Part shown: positions 12,601-17,088 of the stretch, one piece after another
Numbering within the stretch: position 1 is the first letter of the stretch
How the letters are laid out: each line of letters opens with the position of its first letter
Assembly: GCA_028565635.1 (NCBI GenBank)
Contig: JAOXYB010021803.1
Span: 1 to 17,088, forward strand
Direction of reading: 5' to 3'
Source of the DNA: Phoronis ovalis
Lineage: Eukaryota; Phoronida; Phoronidae
Length of the DNA: 17,088 nt
Made by a program: the position numbers and the translations under genes
Notes under the pieces: generated by a model
Databases searched by the model: none
The model's input: only the letters and a program-made list of their open reading frames with translations
Told to the model about the DNA's origin: nothing

Positions 12601-14726
12601 TTGTAGAACAATCATGACAAGACTTATAAAAAAAGAACAGTAAACATATTTTGTTAAATCACAGTCGTAGGAGTAGGATTGTGCCTGCGTAAGAACAGTG
12701 TCGTACTTTGTTAGTTTTGGCTACTGCCATTTTCATGTAATGGAATAAGTCAACTGATAACTAAGGAATAATTCTTGTGGAAATTCATGCTTTCTTGTGT
12801 TTCGAGAATATTAAAATTTTATTAATTAGCAAAATGGGTGAAAGTACTTGCAAGAAAATTTGCTATTCCACTTTATTTACTAGAGACAATGATGTATGAG
12901 GTGCTTGTTATATGCATGTCATATATTATCTTGCGTAATCTCCAGAGATTGCCGTTGGTATCAGATAGTACGATCATTTCTGCAAGTTACCATTACTGTT
13001 ACATTGTTCAGCTGCATTGAAGTAAAAAAAAACTGTGTATAATTTTTATTTGTTCTGAATTTTGTAGTCCAAATTCCGTGGCTTTCGGGTCCGAAAAACT
13101 TTCTTGGAAAGGAAGAAGCTGTTAATGAAACATGAACAACTAAGAAAAGATGCTGCTAAGTAAGTTTGAATAACAACATATATGATGAATTTATGAGAGT
13201 ATTAAGACATGGATAAAATTATTACTGTTGGACCATTTTAAACGAGAGGGCCAATTCCAGTTTGTGAATATGACACATCGCAAAATACAGAACTAGATTT
13301 TTTGACATATTTGCACAATGTTATTCACCAGTTACCTAATATTACAGTGATATAAATATAATGTTACAAACCAAAAAATGACAACAAAGTTACATATAGG
13401 TGCATGGACTACTAACAGACAGTACTAAATCTTAAACTTTTGCAGAGCGTAAAAAATAATCATTTTAAGTATTGAATTTTATTAAAGAAAATAACCATAC
13501 TGTATTCCAATTTAGAAAAAGAGCTGACGAAGAATATAGAAAAAAAGAAGATATAAGAAATAAAAAAGAAGTAGATCAACGTAGGAAAATGGATGTTTCT
13601 AAACCTGAAGAACAGCCGTCACGGCCATCTTCAAAAAAGTAAGTCACATGACCTTTGGTGGTGTTGGTTCTATTCACAAATGGTTTAGCTAAATTCAGAA
13701 AAGCGAAATATCTTTAGGTTGGCTGAAGAACAGAATAAACATATCTTGAATTAATGATGTGTTTGTATTGCTTGTCAACACTATTGACATGAAATTTATT
13801 AATGAATTGCATCTGATTCTGTAGTTTGCATCTTTTTTCATAAAATGCCCATTATAACAGTTAAAGATGGTGTTTTTATTTTTTGCCTTCTCAAGCTCTC
13901 AGAATATGTATGGACTAAATAAGTATGTATAACTCGTTGAGATTAGTTTTTGTGACTGATATATTTTTGACAAAAATGAGTTTTTCTGAAACTTGTTGCT
14001 TTTTTGGAAGCATGGATTTCATTTGTTTTATCTTAAAAATGTTTATTATTTTTTTACAAATTAGCAAAGTTGTCCCACAACCTAAAATCATAGCGCTTTC
14101 TGAATTTGATTGAACAAATGCACACATTAATTTCACTGATTTTATTTGTATTATACAAGCATTGCACAGTTTGGAATTATTGTTGGGGGAAGTTCCATGA
14201 TTTCTTACACCAATGTCACACTAGCATAAACTGTATTGCCATGTTTACTTTTTGCTATGCTCCTTTTTATGCATGCACTACGCCACAGCTATCCGAAGAC
14301 AAATTGAAAGGAGTCCATCAATCATTGATCCCACTGCTGGGAAGGGCTGATTGATATTTATAAAAGATACCGCACTGCATACCAAAATTGTCAAAAAAAG
14401 CAACTCATACTAATTGTACATCCTTGTCAGCCACACACATACACACACACAAGCACACAGACAAAGAACCCCCAGGGCTACCTTTCCTTGGGTAAATTGG
14501 TAGCACATGTTATCAACACAGTTAGCCCTATCAGTATTGTCTATTCCCTGCCATTCTTATCCTACAATTTGCCATTGTTTAAAATTTCTAAGTAAATCCT
14601 ATTTCCCACTGTTACTTTATTTAGACAAAAGAAGGGCAATGACAAACGGCTCAGCATTGTACCTGAAACTAAGCCTGAGTCGGTACTTTCGGAGCCTTTT
14701 CCAGAGGAACAAAGACCTAGAAAAAA
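3613..14726 (+). CDS. INVS: Inversin (nephrocystin-2), spliced gene, 3' incomplete
   Basis: Inversin is an ankyrin-repeat scaffold of the proximal primary cilium (the inversin compartment, with NPHP3, NEK8 and ANKS6). It also acts in Wnt/planar cell polarity signalling through Dishevelled, and its loss in vertebrates causes nephronophthisis and laterality defects. Here 17 coding segments (listed individually below) join to 2048 nt: 682 codons plus 2 nt, all with GT-AG introns and matching phases. Visible in order are 16 ankyrin repeats (residues ~34-570), an IQ calmodulin-binding motif (576-589), the conserved block LLMKHEQLRKDAA (about 595-607), and a Lys/Glu-rich linker. The repeats follow vertebrate inversin one for one (for example DQFGRTPLM, QDKNKRTALHWSA, FMWAAGKG, HTPLFRACEMGH, IQDIAA). 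The C-terminal region is missing and should lie downstream. The identity rests on recall of the vertebrate protein, not on a search. The start codon is uncertain (3613, 4652 or 3387). Confidence 0.96.
3658..4636 (+). other. INVS intron 1
   Basis: A 979-bp GT-AG intron (gtaaga...aacag). The reading frame from exon 1 stays open to about 3813, but that stretch has no homology. At 4439-4454 it holds two abutting TGACATCA octamers, with a related TGGCATCA at 4471-4478. A 103-codon open frame on the - strand (4352-4663) overlaps the start of exon 2 and has no recognisable content. Confidence 0.85.
4439..4478. promoter_or_regulatory. Tandem CRE/AP-1-like octamers in intron 1
   Basis: TGACATCA is found at 4439-4446 and again directly at 4447-4454, with TGGCATCA at 4471-4478. 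The octamer resembles ATF/CREB-type sites (TGACGTCA family). The cluster lies about 200 bp upstream of the internal ATG at 4652, where an alternative promoter would sit. There is no direct evidence of function, and in AT-rich DNA this could be a short direct duplication. Confidence 0.25.
4637..4748 (+). CDS. INVS: INVS coding exon 2: N-terminus and ankyrin repeat 1
   Basis: The acceptor is tgtaacag at 4629-4636 and the strong donor gtaagt is at 4749. The exon enters in phase 0 and leaves one base over. It encodes HRESIMTDHSSSQNET, then QMHAAAVNGDKAVLAKLLV, which matches the first ankyrin repeat of vertebrate inversin (VHAAAVNGDKG). The internal ATG at 4652 has A at -3. Starting there places the histidine of HAAAV at residue 16, close to its position near 19 in the human protein, so this is a good candidate for the true start. 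The split codon T|CG (Ser) continues into exon 3. Confidence 0.92.
4749..5295 (+). other. INVS intron 2
   Basis: A 547-bp intron (gtaagt...attcag). Nothing else recognisable is inside. The exon 2 frame stays open only to about 4872, with no homology, so the intron call is safe. Confidence 0.9.
5296..5462 (+). CDS. INVS: INVS coding exon 3: ankyrin repeats 2-3
   Basis: The acceptor ttattcag ends at 5295; the donor, AAG|gtattc at 5463, is weaker. The exon completes the Ser codon and encodes residues 53-108. DQFGRTPLMFCILGDRLDC is ankyrin repeat 2, with AELLIKAG as its second helix, and GGRTALHWAAHK is the first half of repeat 3. The line-up with vertebrate DQFGRTPLMYCVLADRLDC is nearly exact. 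The exon ends in phase 0 within repeat 3, between its two helices. Confidence 0.97.
5731..5970 (+). CDS. INVS: INVS coding exon 4: ankyrin repeats 3-5
   Basis: The acceptor cgtattccag ends at 5730; the donor, CAG|gtgact at 5971, is weak. This is the longest exon seen: 80 codons (residues 109-188), phase 0 at both ends. GNFRCLKLLVLKGANW completes repeat 3, EGQAALHLCTRHKSPKCLA is repeat 4, and DDQDKNKRTALHWSASYGN with HIKMLIKQ is repeat 5. The segment PGEIDDQDKNKRTALHWSA is close to vertebrate PGEVDTQDKNKQTALHWSA, one of the strongest identity matches in the gene. The reading frame stays open upstream into intron 3, but only the part from 5731 matches inversin. Confidence 0.98.
5971..6527 (+). 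other. INVS intron 4
   Basis: A 557-bp intron with a weak donor (gtgact) and a good acceptor (tttttag). Nothing else is recognised. A 74-codon open frame on the - strand (6081-6305) has no domain-like content. Confidence 0.9.
6528..6629 (+). CDS. INVS: INVS coding exon 5: ankyrin repeat 6
   Basis: The acceptor ccatttttag ends at 6527, and the donor CTG|gtaggt is at 6630. The exon has 34 codons (residues 189-222), phase 0 at both ends: exactly one repeat-sized unit. It reads DSNIGIPDIEGKTPLHWAAS and ends in CVKLIL. Vertebrate inversin has DSNIGIPDVEGKIPLHWAAN here. The segment between the helices is longer than in a canonical 33-residue repeat (SKDSNAGT), as in the vertebrate protein. Confidence 0.97.
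6826..6924 (+). CDS. INVS: INVS coding exon 6: ankyrin repeat 7
   Basis: The acceptor aattttag ends at 6825, and the donor TTG|gtatgt is at 6925. The exon has 33 codons (residues 223-255), phase 0 on both sides, the length of one ankyrin repeat. It encodes DTAPSVINWQDYEGRTALHL, then AVADGNESVVTVL. The run NWQDYEGRT is identical to vertebrate inversin. The exon is frame-neutral, so its loss would remove one repeat-length unit without a frameshift. Confidence 0.97.
7128..7203 (+). CDS. INVS: INVS coding exon 7: ankyrin repeat 8, first half
   Basis: The acceptor ccattttttttag ends at 7127, and the donor TTAG|gtaatg is at 7204. The exon enters in phase 0 and leaves one base. It encodes TSLEKCNVSALDN and MFRTPLHWAAVL (residues 256-280). 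This matches vertebrate TSYESCNITSYDNLFRTPLHWAALL. The split Gly codon G|GA is completed in exon 8. The splice falls between the two helices of the repeat, as at exon 3/4. Confidence 0.96.
7204..7542 (+). other. INVS intron 7
   Basis: A 339-bp GT-AG intron splitting a Gly codon. It contains a short palindromic word CCTGTGACAGG near 7375 and nothing else of note. Confidence 0.9.
7543..7649 (+). CDS. INVS: INVS coding exon 8: ankyrin repeats 8-9
   Basis: The acceptor tttgttttttag ends at 7542, and the donor GCA|gtaagt is at 7650. The exon completes Gly281 and encodes GHSKIVTMLLEKNVDW, then SSSDSNGATPLHYAAQNNYA, to residue 316 in phase 0. Vertebrate inversin reads SDSQGATPLHYAAQSNFA at this place. 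The second helix of repeat 9 is supplied by exon 9. The frame remains open upstream in intron 7, but without homology. Confidence 0.97.
7650..7973 (+). other. INVS intron 8
   Basis: A 324-bp intron (gtaagt...gcttag), phase 0. I see no further features in it. Confidence 0.9.
7974..8145 (+). CDS. INVS: INVS coding exon 9: ankyrin repeats 9-10
   Basis: The acceptor gcctgcttag ends at 7973, and the donor CAAG|gtgaga is at 8146. The exon encodes residues 317-373 plus one base. ETVEAFLSFPSKKITDEPD finishes repeat 9 and starts the next, EGRTAFMWAAGKGADDVIRT is repeat 10, and VKYGADLHQVDKNGGQ leads into repeat 11. FMWAAGKG with DDV is an inversin signature. The last residues read GGQ where vertebrates have GGT, altering the usual T of the ankyrin TALH motif. 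Confidence 0.97.
8146..8473 (+). other. INVS intron 9
   Basis: A 328-bp intron (gtgaga...cgtag), phase 1. The frame upstream of exon 10 is open from about 8422, without homology. Nothing else is seen. Confidence 0.9.
8474..8681 (+). CDS. INVS: INVS coding exon 10: ankyrin repeats 11-13
   Basis: The acceptor tctttcgtag ends at 8473, and the donor CACTG|gtaaga is at 8682. The exon completes an Ala codon and encodes residues 374-442. ALHAATLSGHASSVKLLLDN is repeat 11, KHTPLFRACEMGHTDVVQT is repeat 12, and DEDGRSPLHW opens repeat 13. HTPLFRACEMGH is identical to the vertebrate sequence. It leaves in phase 2, splitting the Trp codon TG|G. Read-through into intron 10 meets TAA immediately, so retention would truncate the protein. 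Confidence 0.98.
8682..9002 (+). other. INVS intron 10
   Basis: A 321-bp intron, phase 2. An 85-codon open frame (8691-8948) runs through most of it in another frame; its predicted peptide is hydrophobic at the end and unlike any family I know, so it is regarded as chance. Confidence 0.88.
9003..9083 (+). CDS. INVS: INVS coding exon 11: ankyrin repeats 13-14
   Basis: The acceptor ttgtttatag ends at 9002, and the donor CAGG|gtaagt is at 9084. The exon completes Trp443 and encodes AALGGHAYICQTLIKYGID and PNVRDYSG, to residue 469, phase 2 at both ends. At 81 nt it is frame-neutral. Vertebrate inversin has AALGGNADVCQILIENKINPN and VQDYAG in the same position. It finishes repeat 13 and opens repeat 14. 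Confidence 0.97.
9084..9494 (+). other. INVS intron 11
   Basis: A 411-bp intron (gtaagt...tttcag), phase 2. No feature is recognised inside it. Confidence 0.9.
9495..9591 (+). CDS. INVS: INVS coding exon 12: ankyrin repeat 14
   Basis: The acceptor cattttttcag ends at 9494, and the donor GAG|gtatgt is at 9592. The exon completes a Gly codon and encodes RTPLQCAAYGGFVNCMSVLI, then EHKADPNAQDKE, to residue 502 in phase 0. RTPLQCAAYGG is identical to vertebrate inversin. This is one nearly complete ankyrin repeat. Confidence 0.97.
9592..9965 (+). other. INVS intron 12
   Basis: A 374-bp intron (gtatgt...tttcag), phase 0. No feature is recognised inside it. Confidence 0.9.
9966..10072 (+). CDS. 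INVS: INVS coding exon 13: ankyrin repeat 15, D-box position
   Basis: The acceptor tcttttcag ends at 9965, and the donor ACAG|gtagag, not a strong match, is at 10073. The exon encodes GMTALHWGCSKGHLDAVKLL, then IEYKAFPNHMEFTED, residues 503-537 plus two bases. The vertebrate counterpart begins GRTALHWSCN. To my recollection, that stretch carries the first destruction box (RxxLxxxxN) proposed to bind the anaphase-promoting complex. Here Arg is Met504 and Asn is Ser512, so the consensus is not met, although the ankyrin fold residues are kept. Confidence 0.97.
10073..10562 (+). other. INVS intron 13
   Basis: A 490-bp intron with a non-ideal donor (gtagag) and acceptor gttttag, splitting an Arg codon AG|G. 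No other feature is seen. Confidence 0.9.
10563..10680 (+). CDS. INVS: INVS coding exon 14: ankyrin repeat 16 and start of IQ motif
   Basis: The acceptor cccgttttag ends at 10562, and the donor CAG|gtgagt is at 10681. The exon completes an Arg codon and encodes YTPLDYALMGEHHDVAQFLI, then EQGALSINGIQDIAAGKIQ, to residue 577 in phase 0. The vertebrate equivalents are YTPLDYALLGERHEVIQF and IAAIQDIAAFKIQ. This is the last ankyrin repeat. The final Ile-Gln is the first half of the IQ motif, completed across the 2387-bp intron 14. Confidence 0.97.
10681..13067 (+). other. INVS intron 14, longest complete intron
   Basis: A 2387-bp intron separating the Ile-Gln of the IQ motif from its remainder. 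It is AT-rich and has no open frame with homology. An exon-like stretch at 12157-12193 has flanking ag and gt but is 37 nt and would shift the frame. No RNA gene or mobile-element protein is recognised. Confidence 0.88.
13068..13159 (+). CDS. INVS: INVS coding exon 15: IQ motif and LMKHEQLRK block
   Basis: The acceptor gaattttgtag ends at 13067, and the donor GCTAA|gtaagt is at 13160. The exon enters in phase 0 and leaves two bases (residues 578-607). It encodes SKFRGFRVRKTF, which with Ile576-Gln577 gives IQxxxRGxxxRxxF, a full IQ calmodulin-binding consensus. ERKKLLMKHEQLRKDAA follows, almost the same as vertebrate RKNLLMKHEQLRKDAA. This block after the ankyrin array separates inversin from other ankyrin proteins. 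Confidence 0.97.
13160..13515 (+). other. INVS intron 15
   Basis: A 356-bp intron (gtaagt...atttag), phase 2, within a lysine codon. Nothing else is seen. Confidence 0.88.
13516..13638 (+). CDS. INVS: INVS coding exon 16: charged linker
   Basis: The acceptor ttccaatttag ends at 13515, and the donor AAAAA|gtaagt is at 13639. The exon is 123 nt, phase 2 at both ends and frame-neutral. It encodes KRADEEYRKKEDIRNKKEV, then DQRRKMDVSKPEEQPSRPSS, residues 608-648. The first half is Lys/Glu/Arg-rich and could form a helix continuous with the IQ helix, like vertebrate KKREEENKRKEAEQQ. The second half is Pro/Ser-rich and probably disordered. Homology beyond the first 15 or so residues is weak, so support comes from phase, splice signals and composition. 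Confidence 0.88.
14317..14355 (+). repeat. Nested short inverted repeat in intron 16
   Basis: ATCAATCA at 14317-14324 is complementary to TGATTGAT at 14348-14355. Inside it TCCC (14329-14332) pairs with GGGA (14339-14342). The surrounding 80 bp is more GC-balanced than the rest of the intron. It could form a small hairpin in the pre-mRNA; the stems are short and chance is possible. Confidence 0.4.
14431..14462. repeat. Imperfect (CA)n microsatellite
   Basis: A run of CA dinucleotides interrupted by single T, A and G bases within intron 16. It is probably length-polymorphic between individuals and has no evident role. Confidence 0.85.
14625..14726 (+). CDS. INVS: INVS coding exon 17: disordered linker
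   Basis: The acceptor gttactttatttag ends at 14624, and the strong donor AAAAA|gtaagt is at 14727. The exon is 102 nt, phase 2 at both ends and frame-neutral. It encodes QKKGNDKRLSIVPETKPE, then SVLSEPFPEEQRPRKK, residues 649-682 plus two bases. The composition is charged and proline-rich, as expected for the disordered region between the two IQ motifs of inversin. No domain is visible and homology is not recognisable by eye. The open frame, phase agreement and matching splice sites are the evidence. It is the last supported exon; the gene continues beyond the window. Confidence 0.8.
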
Positions 14727-15312
14727 GTAAGTTGGATAGATCCTAGCAACTATAGGCTTGTTCAAAGTGGATATAACATGGATTTTTGGCTTCTTAAATC
14801 ATTTTTCAATTTATTTTTGTAAAAACTGAAATCAGAAATTTTAATTCAAATAGAAGTATTTGAATATGCACAAATTTGATTTTTTTTAATACAACAAAAA
14901 TTTTGGAAAAAAAATGTTTTTCGACTTGGGTCTGATTTTTACGTGTTAAAAGTAGACTGGCAACAGAGATCTCTGAGTGAATCTTCAATAAATACTTTCG
15001 ATGAGATCATCTCAACAGCCAACCCAAATGGATATGAATAGGTTACCTCTGTTTGTTGTTTCTGAATAGATAATTAGGCCAGTGTGTAGTCTCTAATGAC
15101 ATGCAAACATCTATTGGGATAGATAGTTGGTGACTTGAAGTCCTTTAATACATGTAGGTAAGATAATGAATTGTACTATTACCTGTTGTATCAGAAACGA
15201 TTCGAACTCATAGGCACCACCTGCCACCACCGCAACCTCAATCTTAAAAATCAAGCCCCAGCCGAAAAACGTTTTGTATCCAAAATGCTATATTAAAATG
15301 TATCGTTTTACC

Positions 15313-15339
15313 TTTTTTTTTTTTTTTCACAAAAAAAAA
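15313..15339. repeat. T15-CAC-A9 homopolymer pair
   Basis: Fifteen T are followed by CAC and nine A, giving a self-complementary homopolymer pair. It could be a retroposon tail junction or slippage product. It sits about 100 bp right of GTTCGAATC-like sequence on the - strand (near 15200), which faintly recalls a tRNA-type B box. Confidence 0.5.
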
Positions 15340-16246
15340 TTGAGAAATAGGACATACACAAATAAGGATTCTCATATTTTCTTCTATTCCTTGAAATGTC
15401 CAAAAGTTGCATCAGCTATGAATCTAACTACTTAAAAAATTCATGTATGCTGAAACTGTGCCTGTGCATTTATTGTAGTAAATAGTTTTGCAACGACTTA
15501 TTGAAAAATCAGTAGCTGTTCAATTTTCAGACTTCTCAGAAATCACAAGTGCCTTATTTGGATATATAGCTAGCACACTAATCATATGCTTTTTAACCTA
15601 AACGCTTATACTGCATAAAGCAAGCACTGTAAAGTGGACTTCTCCGAAACTTGGCAATTAGAAGTCACATAAAAGATAAACTTGTTTTGCTAATTCAACA
15701 AGACAGTGTAACTTATATGTAGCTTTCTACTGTCTAGTTATTATCCTGCCCCCAGAACCCATCTCCATTGTTTTGATCCTACTGTACAGAATGATATCTA
15801 ATTTACAAATAAAATGTTTTCTTGAAAAATAAAAAAAATAGGATAAAAGAAAGTACACAATTTTACAGTTGCAACTTCATTGTTACAGCATGTAGGTCTA
15901 CTGCAGCTTACCATGTCAGTTCATTATAAAAACACTAAATTTTATTGGGTTAAAAGAAAAACAATGTTTCGTTCTCTTAGCCTTTATCTGTACCTAAATG
16001 AAAGCTGAGATACCAAAACATTGTATAATTTTTTAGGCCATAAAATGTAATGTTTTAACATATCTAAGTATAGTGACTGTGAATGTGAAACCAATGATGT
16101 AAAGAGGCAATTAATTAAATGCTTCCATGTGTATTCATAAGAATTAATCAAGTTAATAGGAGCATGGGTCCAGAGAGAAATGTCAGATTTGAATAAAGTT
16201 TTTGCCTATAATGATGATACTTCTTGTGTGTATGTTTACTTTTTAG

Positions 16247-16289
16247 CCTATCTTTGAGACCCAATAATTGGTTCCCAACTACAGATTAG
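16247..16289 (+). other. Weak candidate alternative terminal exon
   Basis: A good pyrimidine tract and acceptor (tttactttttag) end at 16246. Entering with one base from exon 17 gives an Asn codon, then LSLRPNNWFPTTD and TAG at 16287-16289. An AATAAA lies near 16622. It would make a truncated isoform without the C-terminal region. There is no homology, and most such acceptors in long introns are decoys. Confidence 0.12.
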
Positions 16290-16494
16290 CAACAGAGAAA
16301 TATTATTATTCCGGATGTTTGAGTGGTAAACATAAATATAGCATGAATTATGTTTTAATACTGTGTTAGCCATTTGTAACATAACGCAGGATCAGTTTTG
16401 ATGCATGTTTTCGTTGCAAATGATATGCAATGCCTTTTGAAGGGTGTTAATGATACTCACATTCAGCCAGCTTATGCATATGTCTGGTACATTG

Positions 16495-16618
16495 CACCCA
16501 CAGATCCAATGGCTCACAGATGAGATCATAAAATTTACACACATTTCTGATGCTGTCATAATAGTTGAAACATGTGCAAAGTTACAATGAAACGTGTGAG
16601 CCGTTGGATTTGTGGGTG
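16495..16618. repeat. 24-bp inverted repeat with 76-nt spacer
   Basis: The left arm at 16495-16518 (begins CACCCACAGATCC) is the reverse complement of the right arm at 16595-16618 (ends GGATTTGTGGGTG) at 22 of 24 positions. Both mismatches would be G-U pairs in a + strand transcript. The arms are more GC-rich than their surroundings. It looks like a small foldback/MITE-type element or a structured RNA. I see no clear target-site duplication: the flanks are tacattg on the left and agaaata on the right. Confidence 0.8.
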
Positions 16619-16830
16619 AGAAATAAAGAGAAAATTTAGTATTTGGCCTAAAACATGTTTTTTTTTTCTGTATGCTTACATTATGTTTTTATATGCTGAA
16701 CTAATGATCTGTTTAATGTTCTTGTGGAGACATAGATGTAAATTTTGATTATGCTTTGTATTATTCTAATTATGGTGGATTATCAATATTCAAGATCTTC
16801 ATTTGATCTGTTGTAGAATTATTTTGAACA

Positions 16831-16843
16831 GTTGTTGTTGTTG
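16831..16843 (+). repeat. Short (GTT)4 run
   Basis: Four GTT units in tandem in an otherwise ordinary AT-rich stretch; a minor simple-sequence repeat. Confidence 0.6.
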
Positions 16844-17000
16844 CATGTGATGCATGGTTTTTAAAGACTCTGGCTCTACTTTTATTATAAAAATCTTAAA
16901 TAAATATGTGTTTTAGAGTTGGGAAGGTAATGTATCACTGAACATGTCCCTCCAATCTGATAACAAATCATGCAGTTAGGGACTGGTCAGAAATTACCAC

Positions 17001-17065
17001 AGGGGGGGGGTGGGTTGGTGCATTTCAAAAACATGGTGCACAAAAAAATTCAACCCCCCCCTCCA
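17001..17065. repeat. G-run/C-run imperfect inverted pair at right edge
   Basis: A run of nine G (17002-17010) followed by TGGGTTG faces CAA followed by eight C (17054-17061) and TCC, forming an imperfect inverted pair about 40 bp apart. Both runs contrast strongly with the AT-rich context. This may be the edge of a repeat element continuing past the window. Homopolymer length here is also prone to sequencing error. Confidence 0.5.
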
Positions 17066-17088
17066 GGGTTTGCCAAAAAAATTGCAAC

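Larger units (their letters stand above)
13639..14624 (+). other. INVS intron 16
   Basis: A 986-bp intron (gtaagt...atttag), phase 2. It contains a nested hairpin (14317-14355) and a CA-rich microsatellite (14431-14462), listed separately. Several 60-80 codon open frames on both strands (13915-14136, 13925-14113, 14106-14354) look like chance: low complexity and Phe/Ile-rich. Confidence 0.82.
14727..17088 (+). other. INVS intron 17 and/or 3' region, no supported exon
   Basis: After the exon 17 donor no segment combines a good acceptor, phase 2 entry, open frame, donor and inversin-like sequence. The C-terminal landmarks expected from vertebrate inversin (second IQ and D-box) are absent, so they should lie to the right. 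It contains a poly(T)/poly(A) pair, a 24-bp inverted repeat and a G/C-run pair, plus a weak alternative terminal exon at 16247-16289, treated separately. Confidence 0.7.

Noticed and set aside
12838-13020. 60-codon open frame before exon 15
   Set aside because: No similarity to inversin; separated from exon 15 by stops; removed by the 10681-13067 intron.
13925-14354. Overlapping open frames in intron 16 as small genes
   Set aside because: Phe/Ile-rich low-complexity translations, no start context of note, no homology, and located between exons that splice in phase.
15190-15260. GTTCGAATC on the - strand, tRNA B-box-like, suggesting a tRNA or SINE
   Set aside because: No matching A box, no cloverleaf and no clear SINE tail in the right orientation; only the nine-base word fits.
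15531-15552. Micro-exon after tcaattttcag (LLRNHK) with phase-2 entry and exit
   Set aside because: Its donor (gtgcct) is poor and a 22-nt exon without homology is easily found by chance in 2 kb of intron.
1-17088. Prokaryotic-style operon, CRISPR array, integrated virus or transposase gene
   Set aside because: No long uninterrupted coding frames, no regular direct-repeat/spacer pattern, and no transposase, integrase, capsid or reverse transcriptase motifs in any frame I examined.

Overview
The window is animal nuclear DNA. It is AT-rich, intergenic and intronic sequence dominates, and one spliced gene runs left to right on the + strand. That gene is a clear inversin orthologue (INVS/NPHP2): 16 ankyrin repeats, then an IQ motif, then the diagnostic block LLMKHEQLRKDAA. 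Its divergence from vertebrate inversin and its short introns (196 bp to about 2.4 kb) suggest an invertebrate, perhaps a lophotrochozoan such as a mollusc. The species cannot be fixed from the sequence.

Layout. Bases 1-3386 hold no recognisable gene, only a degenerate ~30-bp repeat near the left edge and AT-rich sequence that may contain the promoter and a non-coding first exon. A possible extra 5' coding exon lies at 3387-3419. Seventeen coding segments follow at 3613-3657, 4637-4748, 5296-5462, 5731-5970, 6528-6629, 6826-6924, 7128-7203, 7543-7649, 7974-8145, 8474-8681, 9003-9083, 9495-9591, 9966-10072, 10563-10680, 13068-13159, 13516-13638 and 14625-14726. Every intron between them is GT-AG, and splice phase matches at every junction, giving 682 codons plus 2 nt with no frameshift or stop. 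Exons 2-14 encode the ankyrin domain, the 14/15 junction makes the IQ motif, and exons 15-17 encode a basic, charged linker.

The gene is incomplete at its 3' end. Exon 17 ends at a strong donor, and no downstream exon is convincing in the last 2.36 kb. The C-terminal part known from vertebrate inversin (second D-box, second IQ motif) should lie beyond the window. The right flank holds a 24-bp inverted repeat with a 76-nt spacer and a G-run/C-run inverted pair, both suggestive of small mobile elements or structured RNA.

I found no novel multi-gene system. The points most worth checking are the probable loss of the first APC/C destruction-box consensus, three consecutive lysine-splitting phase-2 donors with frame-neutral exons 16 and 17, intron positions that follow the ankyrin repeat, ambiguity over the translation start, and the foldback element near 16.5 kb.
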